This document shows positions 18,424 through 28,794 of a stretch of DNA of 64,000 nucleotides, piece after piece. This DNA comes from Pseudovibrio axinellae (GTDB lineage: Bacteria; Pseudomonadota; Alphaproteobacteria; Rhizobiales; Stappiaceae). Numbering within the stretch: the stretch's first letter is position 1; each line of letters starts with the position of its first letter. Below the pieces are notes generated by a model. It was not told where the DNA came from, searched no databases, and saw only the letters and a program-made list of their open reading frames with translations. The stretch lies in assembly GCF_900110875.1 (NCBI RefSeq), contig NZ_FOFM01000002.1, forward strand, positions 558,001 through 622,000, given 5' to 3'. The position numbers and the translations under genes are program-made.

Positions 18424-18698
18424 GCCGCACTGACGGACGGTCCGCCAGCTGCCCGTTTACGTGAGCACATCACTAACAATAAAGCAGGTCAGGGGAAGGG
18501 GGATAAACTTTTGCCAACGAGGTAACCTTTCCCTTCGTCACCGCAGAAACCTCAATGTTATTAGCGTACTTTGAGCCAGAGGAAAACACAGGATGACACC
18601 AGTTCTAAACAAGGTGTATATTATAATTGTTTTAAACTGGAATCATCATGAGGGTTCGTTTGTGGATCCATTGTCGCGAATACTAGAAGGTTTGACGT
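18424..18698. other. Gene-free stretch upstream of small ORF
   Basis: No gene is supported here. The right part is AT-rich (GTATATTATAATTGTTTTAAAC at about 18614-18635 contains a TATAAT-like box) and could hold the promoter of the small ORF at 18699. Confidence 0.35.
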
Positions 18699-18920
18699 AT
18701 GGCCTGGCTTGAAACTCTTATTACTGACACGCCTGAAGCAGGCTTTGAACTGGCAATCAAACTGGCGCGAATGGGTGTCAAATACACGCAGCCAGACGCA
18801 GAGGTTCGAGATACGCTGCGCAAAGAATATGCAGCAAGTGCAGATAGTCTGACAATGGCCTCACACGTGGTCGCTGTTCACTACCAAACAGTTGCAGCTG
18901 CAAACAATTACTGGAAGTAA
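18699..18920 (+). CDS. Hypothetical small protein
   Basis: The 73-residue product starts MAWLETLITDTPEAGFEL and ends AVAAANNYWK-like (actual end TVAAANNYWK). It appears helical and soluble, without signal peptide or Cys. An AGAAGG ribosome site lies nine bases before the ATG and an AT-rich promoter-like region lies upstream. I recognise no family. It stands alone between murU and addB. Confidence 0.5.
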   Translation: MAWLETLITDTPEAGFELAIKLARMGVKYTQPDAEVRDTLRKEYAASADSLTMASHVVAVHYQTVAAANNYWK

Positions 18921-19159
18921 TCAGTAAGCTTGCCCCGGATCAGTGATGTGCTTGTCCGGGGTGCATCAAAATGCGCTGCGCGCGACGGTTCCTACATCCC
19001 TGTGCTGCCCTTACTTTGTTAGAATACGACCTGCCTGCCATGAAACCGCGCAAAACACTTGAATTGCGCGGGGATATAAAAACACAGCGTGCTTTTTGCA
19101 GTGTGATCCTCCGAAAACTGAATTAAAAAGGACCATTCGGTTCTTTTCAGGAGGCTCCT
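18921..19159. other. addB upstream region with hairpin
   Basis: A seven-pair stem CCCCGGA / TCCGGGG at 18934-18962 follows the small ORF but has no T-run. The rest is the addB leader, ending in a very strong TCAGGAGG ribosome site at about 19147-19154. Confidence 0.4.
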
Positions 19160-22100
19160 GTGGCAGCCACCCCCAATATTTTCAGTGTTTCTCCTTTCAC
19201 GCCATTCCTTCAGGCGACTGTGGAAGCCTTGCTATCTGGTCAGCTCATTCAAGGCTTTCAGGTTGATGATGACCCGATGGCTCTGGCTGATGTGACTATT
19301 TATGTCCCCACCCGCCGTGCAGCCAGAACTCTTCCAGATGTCCTGCGAAAAGCACTGGGCTCAAAAGCAGCGCTGCTGCCGAAGATTCTTCCATTGGGTG
19401 ATGTGGATGAAGAAGAGCATATCCTGAAAGGCCATGGAGACGGAGAGGCGCTGCCACCTGCCATGTCCACCATGGAGCGAAAGCTGGCTATGACCCGCTT
19501 GGTTTGGGCGTGGAAAGGCCAGTTACGGCGCCAGATCTTGCAACTGAAAGAGGATGATCCAGCCCGCGTTCCGGCCTCGTCCGCTGATGCCGCTTGGTTG
19601 GCTGGGAACCTGCTGACGCTCATGGATGAAGTGCAAACGGAAGAAGCCGACTGGGGGGAGTTGAGCGGTTTGGTTCCTGAAGATCATGCCGAATACTGGA
19701 AGATTACGCTTGAGTTTTTGAAGATCGTGACCGACTTGTGGCCCGAGCACCTGAAAACCATTGGGATGATGGACCCCAAAGAGCGTCGTTCAGCCCTTAT
19801 TCGTTCAGAAGCCCAACGGTTACGCCTCTCTCCACCACGTGGCCCAGTCATCGTTGCTGGTGCAACTGGCTCTTTCCCTGCCACTGCTGAGCTTATGAAA
19901 GCAGTCCTTGGCCTGGAAAACGGCGCGCTCGTCTTGCCTGCCCTGGATAGGGATATGGATGAGGAAAGCTGGGAGGCGCTTGGTAGCGCAAGTCAACCAA
20001 AGCGGGTTCCCGGACATCCGCAATACAGCCTCCGTCAGCTGCTTTTGACACTGGACATAAAACGCGAAAACGTAACGCAGCTTGGTGTACCAGAAAGCGA
20101 AGCGCTGCGATTGCGCTGTGATATTGTCAACGAAGCGCTGCGCCCTGCTGAGACAACAGAAGAATGGCAGAAGTTTTTTACCTCCGAGCTGGCAGAGCAT
20201 CGCGAAAAGGCTTTTGCAGGTACGCAGTTGATCACCGCACGAAACGAAGCAGAAGAAGCTCTTTCCATTGCGCTTTTGCTTCGTGAGGCCGTGGAAACCG
20301 GCAAAACAACCGCCCTGATTTCTCCAGACAGAACCTTGGCGCGCCGTGTTGCATCCGAATTGACGCGCTGGGGCATCATTGTGGATGACACGGCAGGCCG
20401 CCCGCTGGAACAAACACCGCCGATGGTTCTGGCGATTTTGATCGTAAAGCTCGCTTTGCAAGGTTTGGACCCGGTTAACCTGCTGGCACTGCTCAAACAT
20501 CCGCTCGCGTTTCTTGGCATGAAGGCAAAGGAAGTGCGCTCCGCTGCCCGCGCCTTGGAGCGCGGTGTTTTGCGAGGCCCACACCCAAGACCCGGCATCA
20601 GCGGTCTGCGCGATGCTGTGGCTGCTGCCCATGATCAAGCCATGGAGAAGGCGGATAGACCCGTCTCTCGCTGGCGCAAGCTGGTGGAAGAAGACTGGGC
20701 TGCAATTGATAGGCTGCTAGAGCGGTTGGAACAGGCACTTGGTCCGCTGGAGGCTCTGTTGCAGGAGCCAAACGAGATACCTGTTGAACAGCTTATCAAA
20801 ACCCATGTGGACGCAGTCCTGCTCATCGGAGCAGATGAAAACGGGTCCACCGAAGAGCTGTTCCGGGGGGAGAACGGCAAGGCGCTGGCTGAGGCACTAA
20901 CATCCTTGTTAGAAGCTGATGCGGCCGGGCTGTGCGTGCCAGCCAACGAATGGCCGGGCGTGTTTGGAGCGCTCATTACGGGCGGGGCCGTGCGCTCGCG
21001 CACCCCGGCAGATCCGCGTATTCACCTGCTTGGGCCGATGGAAGCTCGTTTGCAGCGTTATGACCTTGTGGTCCTTGGTGGTTTGAATGAAGGCACATGG
21101 CCACAGCGCACCCGCAATGACCCATGGCTGAACCGGCCAATGAAGGGGCAGATCGGCCTTGATCCGCCAGAGCGTAAAATTGGCACCTCCGCGCACGACT
21201 TCCTCTGGAATCTTGGTGCGCCGGAAGTGGTTCTGTCTCGTTCAGAACGCGTTGATGGCTCGCCGACAGTTGCATCCCGCTGGCTCCAGCGCATTGTGAC
21301 ACTTGCAGGTGAAATCGTTGAAGAACAAATGCGGGCCAAAGGAAAACGCTACACAAAGCTTGCAAATGTGCTTGATCGCTCTGAAACACCGGTGCGCCCC
21401 GCCAAACGGCCTGAACCAAAGCCACCGGTAGAAGCAAGGCCTGTACAGCTTTCTGTAACAGCCATCGAAAACCTGATCCGCGATCCTTACCTGATCTACG
21501 CCAAGAACGTCCTGAAGCTGGACGATGTTGACCCAATCGGGGGAGAGCCGGGGGCTGCGGACAAAGGCAATATTATTCATGATGCCCTAGCCAACTTCCT
21601 GGAAGACTGGGATGGTCCTTTCGATGAGAAAGCAGTTCGGGCACTGATAACCGAAGGAGGCCGTCTGTTCCGGCCTTTGGATGCCTTCCCCGCCATCCGC
21701 GCCCTGTGGTGGCCGCGCTTTGAACGCATTGCAGAAGAGTTCGTCGCTTATGAAGGCGATATCGCGCCTAAAATCTATGACCGTTTTATTGAAGAATACG
21801 GCAAAGTGGAAATGCAGCGTCCTGAGCGAAACTTCACACTCACAGGCCGGGCTGACCGTATCGATCAGATGAAAGATAACACCTTGCGTGTCGTGGATTA
21901 CAAGACCGGACAGCCGCCGTCCTCCAAGCAGGTCGAAGCGCTGCTCTCGCCCCAATTGCCGCTGGAAGTCGCCATGATCCGCCGCAAGGGGTTTGAAGAT
22001 TTGCCCCACGACCTGCCAATTAGCGACATGCTCTACATCCAGCTCAAAGGCGGCAGTGATGCCGTGAAGCTTGAAAGCCGTGTTCCGAAAGAAAGCACAG

Positions 22101-22282
22101 CCGAAGAACTGGCCGAAGAGGCATGGAAACGTTTGGAACAGCTCGTAGCAGCTTATGAAAACCCGAAGAAAGGCTATCTCTCCAGAGCACGTGTGCTGAA
22201 GGAGAGGGAATGGGCCGCATCCTATGACCATCTCGCCCGTGTGCAAGAATGGTCCCTTGGAGAAGACAGGGAGGATGCATAA
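19160..22282 (+). CDS. addB: AddB subunit of the AddAB helicase-nuclease
   Basis: The 1040-residue protein belongs to the alphaproteobacterial AddB family. It has a degenerate helicase-like body (FAGTQLITARNEAEEAL, VLGGLNEGTWPQRTRNDPWL) and a C-terminal RecB-type nuclease with GNIIHDALANFLEDW and the catalytic LRVVDYKTGQPPSSKQ. With AddA it processes double-strand breaks for RecA. I see only two Cys residues, so the four-Cys iron-sulfur cluster known from Bacillus AddB is absent. The start is GTG at 19160 behind an AGGAGG site. Its stop TAA shares a base with the addA ATG. Confidence 0.94.
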   Translation: MAATPNIFSVSPFTPFLQATVEALLSGQLIQGFQVDDDPMALADVTIYVPTRRAARTLPDVLRKALGSKAALLPKILPLGDVDEEEHILKGHGDGEALPPAMSTMERKLAMTRLVWAWKGQLRRQILQLKEDDPARVPASSADAAWLAGNLLTLMDEVQTEEADWGELSGLVPEDHAEYWKITLEFLKIVTDLWPEHLKTIGMMDPKERRSALIRSEAQRLRLSPPRGPVIVAGATGSFPATAELMKAVLGLENGALVLPALDRDMDEESWEALGSASQPKRVPGHPQYSLRQLLLTLDIKRENVTQLGVPESEALRLRCDIVNEALRPAETTEEWQKFFTSELAEHREKAFAGTQLITARNEAEEALSIALLLREAVETGKTTALISPDRTLARRVASELTRWGIIVDDTAGRPLEQTPPMVLAILIVKLALQGLDPVNLLALLKHPLAFLGMKAKEVRSAARALERGVLRGPHPRPGISGLRDAVAAAHDQAMEKADRPVSRWRKLVEEDWAAIDRLLERLEQALGPLEALLQEPNEIPVEQLIKTHVDAVLLIGADENGSTEELFRGENGKALAEALTSLLEADAAGLCVPANEWPGVFGALITGGAVRSRTPADPRIHLLGPMEARLQRYDLVVLGGLNEGTWPQRTRNDPWLNRPMKGQIGLDPPERKIGTSAHDFLWNLGAPEVVLSRSERVDGSPTVASRWLQRIVTLAGEIVEEQMRAKGKRYTKLANVLDRSETPVRPAKRPEPKPPVEARPVQLSVTAIENLIRDPYLIYAKNVLKLDDVDPIGGEPGAADKGNIIHDALANFLEDWDGPFDEKAVRALITEGGRLFRPLDAFPAIRALWWPRFERIAEEFVAYEGDIAPKIYDRFIEEYGKVEMQRPERNFTLTGRADRIDQMKDNTLRVVDYKTGQPPSSKQVEALLSPQLPLEVAMIRRKGFEDLPHDLPISDMLYIQLKGGSDAVKLESRVPKESTAEELAEEAWKRLEQLVAAYENPKKGYLSRARVLKEREWAASYDHLARVQEWSLGEDREDA

Positions 22283-25200
22283 TGGATATTCCAGCAAAAA
22301 CCCTTGATAGCCAGCAACGAGCTGCACATCCACAAAACTCAGCATGGGTAAGTGCCAATGCTGGGTCTGGTAAAACCTTCGTGCTTGCGCGCCGCGTCGT
22401 TCGCCTGCTCTTATCTGGCACAGATCCAGCACGTATTCTTTGCCTGACGTTCACCAAGGCAGCAGCTGCCGAAATGGCAACGCGCGTATTTGATTCACTG
22501 GCAAAGTGGACACAGCTGACCGACGCAGAGCTGGCCGCTGAGATTGAGGATATCGAAGGCCGGCCAACCTCGCCAGGCCAGCTTGCCAATGCGCGCCGCC
22601 TCTTTGCAAAAGCATTGGAAACGCCGGGTGGCCTGAAAATTCAGACCATCCACGCGTTCTGCGAAGCCCTGTTGCATCAGTTCCCGCTGGAAGCAAACGT
22701 GGCCGGCCACTTCTCAGTCCTCGACGACCGCCTTGCAGATGAACTGCTCAATGAAGCGCGGGCAAGTGTTTTGCATAGTGCAGAGATCGAGGCCGACTCT
22801 GAAATCGGCTCAGCACTGTCGCGGTTGATTGAGCTCTTGCCAGATGCTGGCGTTGAAAAAGCCCTCTCAGAGCTGATCAGCCGCCGCGATGCATTCTACC
22901 GCTGGGTTGCGCCCTATGGCGACCTGGAAAGCGCCATTTCAGCGCTATACGCTGATTTCTCCGTCGCAGCGAGTTATGATATATCTGAGTTCGCAAGTTC
23001 GTTGCGACGCAATTCGTCTTTGTCTGCCGACGAAGTAAAAGCGTTTGCGGAAGCCTTACGCGTCGGGTCCAAGACCGATCAGGACCGTGCAGCTGCTTTG
23101 GATGCAACGACAACGCTAAAAAGCGATGAAGCCTGGCGCATTGCATGGATGAAGATCTTCCTCACTGGCACTCTTGGCCCGCGAAAATCACTAGCAACTA
23201 AGAAGGTACAAACCGCCTTCCCGGAAGTTGTCGACCGCTTGTTCGCCGAGCAAACACGTGTATTGGAGGCTTTAAATCACCAGAACGCCGTCATAACGGT
23301 ATCTGGGACCAAAGCGATCCTGACCCTGTCTGACGCTGTTTTACGTTACTATGAGACGGAAAAACTCCGTCGCGGCTACCTCGACTTTGAGGATTTGGTG
23401 GTTAAATCTGCGCAGCTTTTATCGCGGGCGGAGGCAGCCCAGTGGGTGCAGTACAAGCTGGATCAGGGTCTGGATCACATCCTTGTCGACGAAGCACAAG
23501 ATACAAGCCCGCGCCAGTGGGAGGTGATCCGTGCCTTGGCAGAGGAGTTCTTTGCCGGTGATGGTGCGCGCGAAAAGCTTCGCACGATCTTCGCAGTGGG
23601 AGATGAGAAGCAGTCCATTTACTCTTTCCAAGGTGCCGTTCCTGCCTATTTTGCGCAGATGCGAAAGTTTTTTGCAGGCAAGGCAGCGCAAGCTCAAAAG
23701 AACTTTGAAGGTATCGAACTCAACCTCTCCTTCCGCTCCACACCCGACGTCTTGGGTGCTGTCGATAAGGTGTTTGACACACCGGAGACGTTTAAAGGCC
23801 TGTCTCAGGACAATGTCGCACCTGTTCACGAAGCGATCCGGCACAATGATCCAGGCCGCGTAGAAATTTGGCCACTGGAAGAAGCCGTTGAAACGTTGGA
23901 ACCAGATGACTGGACACAGCCAATTGATGCCATCGGCACTGGTAATCCAATGTTACGCCTTGCAACGCGTATCGCAGAGCAGATCAAGGATTGGGACCAA
24001 CGCAAAATTGCTGGCCCCGGAGATGTCTTGGTGCTCGTACGCAAGCGTGGGGCGTTCGTTGAAGCGTTGAACCGGGAACTCAAGCGACTGGATGTACCTG
24101 CCGCTGGTTCAGACCGTTTGGTTCTTACAGATCACATTGCAGTCAAAGATCTCGTTGCGCTGGGCCGGTTCATTTTGCTACCGGAAGACGACCTGTCGCT
24201 GGCTTGCGTTTTAAAAAGTCCGCTTTTTGGTCTGTTAGATGACGACCTGTTCGAAATTGCGCATGAAACGCCGGGCGTTCCGCGGCCGGGTACACTGTGG
24301 CATGAGCTGCTGAGGAAATCAGAGAAGACCGAAAAATGGCAGGTTGTTCGCAAGCAGCTGGAAGCCTGGCGCGACAGAGCTGACTTTGTTCCGCCCTTCG
24401 AGTTTTACGCTCGAATTATGGGCACAGACGGGTACCGTCAGAAATTCCGTGAGCGTCTTGGTACGGAAGTGGATGATGTGCTGGATGAGTTCCTGTCGCT
24501 CACACTGACCTACGAAAAGAGTGGAACGCCCGGCCTTGAAGGTTTCCTTGCCTGGCTTGCAGAGGCCCCAACAGAGATTAAGCGCGAGCTGAATGCGGCT
24601 AAGGGCATGGTACGCATCATGACCGTGCATGGCTCAAAGGGGCTGGAAGCACCTTATGTCATTCTGGCCGATGGTTGTAATGCTCCGGTTTCTAGCCAGC
24701 ATTCTCCAGTGATGGTGGAAAAGCAAAGGGCAGGGGATAGTGATGCAGCACCCGCTTTGGTTTGGCTGCCAAACAAAGTGAACCGCACAGACTGGCACGA
24801 TGAAGCCCTGGACTTGCTTGCAGAGGAGCAAAAGGAAGAATACCGCCGCCTGCTTTATGTTGCTCTCACCCGGGCCAAAGATCGCCTTGTTGTGTGTGGC
24901 TGGTCTCCCAAACGCGGACCCCATGACGAATGCTGGTACACGCTGACACGCAACGGGTTGATTGAAGAGGCGCGAGAGCAAAAGGATGGCAACGGCGAAG
25001 TCTCTGCATGGATCTGGACCAAGGGTGGCATCGAAAAACCTGAGCCGGTCCTGCCGCGACCAGAGCAAGTCACCTTGCAACAACAGGCAGTCATGCCGGA
25101 TTGGGTCTCCAGCAAGGTAAGTACACCAGAGCGCATGCGCCAGCTCAAGCCGTCTGCTGCGCTTGAGGAGATGGAAGCAAAAGAATCCGTCGAGCAGCAA

Positions 25201-25752
25201 GACCCGAAAGACCAGTTGGAAGTTGCACGCCAGCCTGAAGACTGGCCCTTGGTGCGTGGCCGTCTCGTCCATAGACTTCTGGAGTTTTTACCGGAGCTTG
25301 CTGAAGATCAGCGTAGTGCTTCAGTGGAGAGGTTTTTGGCTGCTGCACTGCCCGAGCGCTTTGCAGATAGGAAAGAACGGCTGCTAAAGGATGTGTTTAG
25401 CACCCTGAACAACCCTGAGTTTGCTGAGTTATTTAGCACCGACGGCAGAGCCGAAGTTCCCATTCAAGGCGTGCTAACAGGGGAGGATGGGAAGCCGGTC
25501 GAAATTTATGGATTGATCGACCGTTTGCTGGTGAATGACGAAGAAGTGATCATCCTTGACCTGAAAACCAACGCCATTGTTCCGCACAATGCGCGGGAAG
25601 TCTCAGAAAACTATGTTGCTCAGTTGGCTATATACCGAAAACTGCTATCTGAGCTATATCCAGAGCGAACAATCAGAGCGTTACTTTTGTACACGTCTGG
25701 GCCCCGGCTCATAGAAATACCAGTGGAACTGATGAAATCTTTTAAATTCTAG
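22282..25752 (+). CDS. addA: AddA subunit, UvrD-type helicase with nuclease domain
   Basis: The 1156-residue protein has all superfamily-1 helicase motifs: Walker A ANAGSGKT at residues 25-32, [54 protein letters not shown] and [15 protein letters not shown] RecB-type nuclease follows at the C-terminus ([35 protein letters not shown]). It is the motor of the recombination complex. The ATG at 22282 follows GGGAGG and overlaps the addB stop by one base, so equal synthesis is expected. Confidence 0.95.
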   Translation: MDIPAKTLDSQQRAAHPQNSAWVSANAGSGKTFVLARRVVRLLLSGTDPARILCLTFTKAAAAEMATRVFDSLAKWTQLTDAELAAEIEDIEGRPTSPGQLANARRLFAKALETPGGLKIQTIHAFCEALLHQFPLEANVAGHFSVLDDRLADELLNEARASVLHSAEIEADSEIGSALSRLIELLPDAGVEKALSELISRRDAFYRWVAPYGDLESAISALYADFSVAASYDISEFASSLRRNSSLSADEVKAFAEALRVGSKTDQDRAAALDATTTLKSDEAWRIAWMKIFLTGTLGPRKSLATKKVQTAFPEVVDRLFAEQTRVLEALNHQNAVITVSGTKAILTLSDAVLRYYETEKLRRGYLDFEDLVVKSAQLLSRAEAAQWVQYKLDQGLDHILVDEAQDTSPRQWEVIRALAEEFFAGDGAREKLRTIFAVGDEKQSIYSFQGAVPAYFAQMRKFFAGKAAQAQKNFEGIELNLSFRSTPDVLGAVDKVFDTPETFKGLSQDNVAPVHEAIRHNDPGRVEIWPLEEAVETLEPDDWTQPIDAIGTGNPMLRLATRIAEQIKDWDQRKIAGPGDVLVLVRKRGAFVEALNRELKRLDVPAAGSDRLVLTDHIAVKDLVALGRFILLPEDDLSLACVLKSPLFGLLDDDLFEIAHETPGVPRPGTLWHELLRKSEKTEKWQVVRKQLEAWRDRADFVPPFEFYARIMGTDGYRQKFRERLGTEVDDVLDEFLSLTLTYEKSGTPGLEGFLAWLAEAPTEIKRELNAAKGMVRIMTVHGSKGLEAPYVILADGCNAPVSSQHSPVMVEKQRAGDSDAAPALVWLPNKVNRTDWHDEALDLLAEEQKEEYRRLLYVALTRAKDRLVVCGWSPKRGPHDECWYTLTRNGLIEEAREQKDGNGEVSAWIWTKGGIEKPEPVLPRPEQVTLQQQAVMPDWVSSKVSTPERMRQLKPSAALEEMEAKESVEQQDPKDQLEVARQPEDWPLVRGRLVHRLLEFLPELAEDQRSASVERFLAAALPERFADRKERLLKDVFSTLNNPEFAELFSTDGRAEVPIQGVLTGEDGKPVEIYGLIDRLLVNDEEVIILDLKTNAIVPHNAREVSENYVAQLAIYRKLLSELYPERTIRALLLYTSGPRLIEIPVELMKSFKF

Positions 25753-25862
25753 TCGAATGTTGGGATTTCGTTCGCTTGACGCTTGGCACTTGCGTTCTTA
25801 CTTTTAGGACAACGGAGTTTCTCTATAAGAGCGACTCACAACGAATTATGGAAGAGGCAAAC

Positions 25863-26183
25863 ATGGCCACTATTAATGTTGAAGACGGTAACTTCGAATC
25901 TGAAGTACTGCAGAGCTCTACCCCTGTTCTCGTAGATTTCTGGGCGACTTGGTGTGGCCCGTGCAAAATGATTGCACCGTCTTTGGAAGAAATCTCCGGT
26001 GAAATGGCTGGCGAGGTCAAAATTGCTAAGCTGGACATCGATAGCAACCAGCAAACTGCAATGAACTACGGTGTACGCTCAATCCCGACCATGATCCTGT
26101 TTAAGGACGGTCAGCCAGCTGCAACCCTTGTTGGCGCACAGCCAAAAGGCAAAATTGCTGATTGGATCAAGCAGTACTCTTAA
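25863..26183 (+). CDS. trxA: Thioredoxin
   Basis: The 106-residue protein is a classical thioredoxin with the redox site WCGPCK (Cys31, Cys34), FWATW before it, and the cis-proline loop [12 protein letters not shown]. It reduces protein disulfides in the cytoplasm. The ATG at 25863 follows GGAAGAGG and gives normal length. The gene follows addA by 110 bases and has its own terminator. Confidence 0.96.
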   Translation: MATINVEDGNFESEVLQSSTPVLVDFWATWCGPCKMIAPSLEEISGEMAGEVKIAKLDIDSNQQTAMNYGVRSIPTMILFKDGQPAATLVGAQPKGKIADWIKQYS

Positions 26184-26235
26184 TTTTGGGGGTATCTGCA
26201 AGGAAATGCTGAGTAAAATCGGGCATTCTGAGGAT

Positions 26236-26273
26236 CTCCGGTCACGGAAGTGGCCGGAGGCCTTTTGTTTTTG
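26236..26273 (+). terminator. Intrinsic terminator of trxA
   Basis: CTCCGGTCAC and GTGGCCGGAG pair (one wobble) around a GGAA tetraloop, followed by GCCTTTTGTTTTT. It lies 53 bases after the trxA stop. Confidence 0.88.
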
Positions 26274-26342
26274 GCAAACAGTGACTAAATAAGGTCCGAA
26301 TATATTTTTACCATGGGCGCCGGAGGGCTGCCCTGCGTGGCT

Positions 26343-26364
26343 TTGCTCTTGTGTAAAAGAGCAA
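26343..26364 (+). other. Hairpin in the grpE leader
   Basis: TTGCTCTT and AAGAGCAA form an eight-pair stem with a six-base loop, 15 bases before the grpE ATG and just upstream of its GAGACGGG ribosome site. It could affect ribosome access or temperature response; this is inference. Confidence 0.45.
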
Positions 26365-26379
26365 GTTTCAAGAGACGGG

Positions 26380-27036
26380 ATGACGATGAGCGATCAAAAT
26401 AAAACTCCACAAGCAGACGAGCAGGTAAGCCCTGAAGCTGTAGTAGACGAAGCAACCTTTGCAAACGAAGCTGAGCAGACAGACGCTGAACCTGCTGTGG
26501 AAGTAGATCCAATCGAAGCGCTGAGAGAAGAAAACTCTGCCCTGAAAGACCGCGCTTTGCGTACGATGGCAGAAATGGAAAACCTGCGTCGTCGTACCGA
26601 AAAAGAAGTGAAGGACGCAAAAACCTACGCAGTTGCAGGCTTCGCACGCGACATGCTTGTGGTGAATGATAATCTTGGTCGCGCGATCGAGGCACTGCCT
26701 GAAGAAGCGCGCGAGACCGATGAAAACCTTAAAGCACTTGTTGAAGGTGTTGAGATGGTTGAACGCGAAATGCTCAACCATCTGGAAAAGCATGGCGTAA
26801 CCCGCCTTTCACCTGAAGGTGAAAAGTTCAACCCGCACTTCCATCAGGCAATGTATGAAGTTCCAAACACTGAAGTGCCAAACAACACAGTTGTTAAGGT
26901 TGTTCAGGCTGGCTACATCATCGGCGATCGCGTTCTGCGCCCGGCCATGGTTGGTATTGCAAAGGGCGGGCCAAAGGTTGCTGTTGTAGCCGATAAAGCT
27001 GCTGAGCCAGGCTCAACACTCGACAAAGAAGCTTAA
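26380..27036 (+). CDS. grpE: Nucleotide exchange factor GrpE
   Basis: The 218-residue protein has an acidic disordered N-terminus, the coiled-coil [31 protein letters not shown] (read from residue about 46), and the C-terminal beta domain with [16 protein letters not shown] and [19 protein letters not shown]. GrpE releases ADP from DnaK. ATG at 26380 or two codons later at 26386 are both possible. No dnaK or hrcA lies beside it; it is monocistronic with a terminator. Confidence 0.95.
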   Translation: MTMSDQNKTPQADEQVSPEAVVDEATFANEAEQTDAEPAVEVDPIEALREENSALKDRALRTMAEMENLRRRTEKEVKDAKTYAVAGFARDMLVVNDNLGRAIEALPEEARETDENLKALVEGVEMVEREMLNHLEKHGVTRLSPEGEKFNPHFHQAMYEVPNTEVPNNTVVKVVQAGYIIGDRVLRPAMVGIAKGGPKVAVVADKAAEPGSTLDKEA

Positions 27037-27083
27037 GCAAGACAATGTCTCAACCTGCTTGAGGCACCTTGCATTTGAATTGG

Positions 27084-27113
27084 AAACGGAGGTCGGAAAC
27101 GGCCTCCGTTTTG
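27084..27113 (+). terminator. Intrinsic terminator of grpE
   Basis: AAACGGAGG and CCTCCGTTT form a nine-pair stem with the loop TCGGAAACGG, and the right arm runs into T. It lies 48 bases after the grpE stop. Confidence 0.8.
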
Positions 27114-27354
27114 CGTTGCGGGTAAAACGCTTGATAGGCCCAATAGCCATTTGCGCTGAAAACGGTAAACTCTGCTATCGGTGTAAGCCGATTTTAAGCA
27201 TTGCGAAACGAAGCAGGGACACAATGCTAACCGCGTAAAAGACTATCCAAATTCTGCAGAGGGAAGAGTGTAGTTCTCCTGTTGCTTTTGGCGCTCGACT
27301 GCGTAATACCTCAAAAAATTCGATAAACGATAAAGACATACGGAAAAGCCGCCA

Positions 27355-27984
27355 ATGCACTCTGAACTCTGGCAATATCTGGACTTTATTGGCGTGGCCG
27401 TCTTTGCGACAACAGGTGGCCTTGTCGCGGCACGCCTGCGACAGGATTTCATTGCATTTCTTTTCTTTTGTTCTTTGACTGGCATTGGCGGCGGCACACT
27501 TCGAGATACACTTCTCGATGTTCCGGTTTTCTGGGTCGAAAACGAAAGCTATCTCTACGTCTGTCTCACCGTATCCATCGCAATGTGGTTCTTCGCGCAC
27601 AAAGTGGAAGGCTGGGGAAGGCCATTAAGGTGGCTTGATGCTATCGGGATGGCGTCCTATTCGGTAATGGGAGCTGCAAAAGCAATCTCGCTTAATGACA
27701 GTGCGGCCGTCGCGGTCCTGATGGGTGTTGCGACAGCGACATTCGGCGGAATTCTGCGCGATATCATCGCAGGCCAACCATCTGCCCTGCTACAGCGAGA
27801 AATCTATTTGGCAGCTGCCTTTGCAGGCGCCATCACCTATACGGTTTTGCTCTTGACCACCGGCGAAAGCAACCTTGCCGTTGCTCTGGGCTTTGCGATG
27901 GCCATGGCGTTGCGCGGCGGAGCAATTGCATGGGACTGGTACCTGCCCAGCTATGTGCCGCCCAAGAACAAAGATCAGGATTAA
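27355..27984 (+). CDS. TRIC-type cation channel family membrane protein (UPF0126)
   Basis: The 209-residue protein has about seven hydrophobic segments in two similar halves, each with the family signature: LDFIGVAVFATTGGLVAA with GIGGGTLRDTLLD, and LDAIGMASYSVMGAAKA with TFGGILRDIIAG. This repeat is typical of YadS/YicG proteins, prokaryotic relatives of trimeric intracellular cation channels. The ATG follows GGAAAAG. A role in potassium or glycine-linked transport is not settled. It ends one base before the convergent phosphatase gene. Confidence 0.88.
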   Translation: MHSELWQYLDFIGVAVFATTGGLVAARLRQDFIAFLFFCSLTGIGGGTLRDTLLDVPVFWVENESYLYVCLTVSIAMWFFAHKVEGWGRPLRWLDAIGMASYSVMGAAKAISLNDSAAVAVLMGVATATFGGILRDIIAGQPSALLQREIYLAAAFAGAITYTVLLLTTGESNLAVALGFAMAMALRGGAIAWDWYLPSYVPPKNKDQD

Positions 27985-27985
27985 G

Positions 27986-28696
27986 TCAGTCCGCGTTTGA
28001 CCATAACGGCCCCTGGGTTTGGCAAGTGATTAGTTTTGCGGCCTCATCGAACAACGCAGAGAAACTCGAAATCACACGGTCGGGCTTATAGTCTTTGACG
28101 TGTTTTTCGGAATAGCCGAAATCAACAGCAATCACCGGTATACCTGCATTTTGTGCTGTGAGGATGTCGTTCTGCGTATCGCCAACCATAATTGCCCGTG
28201 CCAGATTACCGCCAGCAATTTCAATAGTTTGGGTTAGGTGCCGTGGGTCTGGCTTCTTAAACTCAAAACTATCGGCACCGGTAATGGCTGCAAATAGGTC
28301 ATAAGTGCCCAACCCTTGCAGTAATTCTTCGGCTTGTTTCACAGGCTTATTGGTGCAAACGCCGAGCAGCCAGCCTTCAGCTCTCAACTTCTCTAGAGCG
28401 GCACGCACATCTGGATAAAGGGCCGTCTCATGGATGAGGTTAAGTCGGTAATCCTCCACGCAGGCAGCAAAAATCTCGTTCAACAACTCATCCGCTAATG
28501 AGGTATCGTTTACGCGGAAAGCGTGGCTGATCATTGACTTCAAACCGCCTTTACCTGTCAAATGGCTGACCTCGCAGGCGCTCACTTGGTCAATGCCGTA
28601 CTTGGCCAGAGTCCGGTTCATAGCCGATACAATGTCTGAAATAGTGTCTGCAAGCGTGCGATCAAGGTCAAAAATTATCGTGGGTTGGGTAATCAT
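27986..28696 (-). CDS. HAD hydrolase, phosphoglycolate phosphatase-like
   Basis: The 236-residue protein has the HAD motif I FDLDRTLADT (Asp at residues 10 and 12), motif II VCTNKP, motif III KKPDPRHL and motif IV MVGDTQNDI, with an alpha-helical cap between I and II. The length and motifs fit Gph, which clears 2-phosphoglycolate formed during DNA repair. Motif I has Arg after DLD where Gly is usual (DLDGT). Substrate is not certain. It is convergent with the TRIC-like gene. Confidence 0.82.
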   Translation of the reverse strand: MITQPTIIFDLDRTLADTISDIVSAMNRTLAKYGIDQVSACEVSHLTGKGGLKSMISHAFRVNDTSLADELLNEIFAACVEDYRLNLIHETALYPDVRAALEKLRAEGWLLGVCTNKPVKQAEELLQGLGTYDLFAAITGADSFEFKKPDPRHLTQTIEIAGGNLARAIMVGDTQNDILTAQNAGIPVIAVDFGYSEKHVKDYKPDRVISSFSALFDEAAKLITCQTQGPLWSNAD

Positions 28697-28794
28697 GCTA
28701 CTCTTTCAAAATGAAATATTTTTCCGGTAATTGGTAGGTTGCTTAATTCTTGAATGTGCTTTTTTGCAAGCCACCACCTGTTTGACACGCCGTG

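Noticed and set aside
19820-20638. 272-codon ORF opposite addB
   Set aside because: It is antisense to addB and its Cys- and Gln-rich product has no recognisable domain.
25740-25862. Sigma-54 promoter before trxA (TTGGCACTTGCG)
   Set aside because: The GG and GC pairs do not have the fixed -24/-12 spacing, although rpoN is present in the window.
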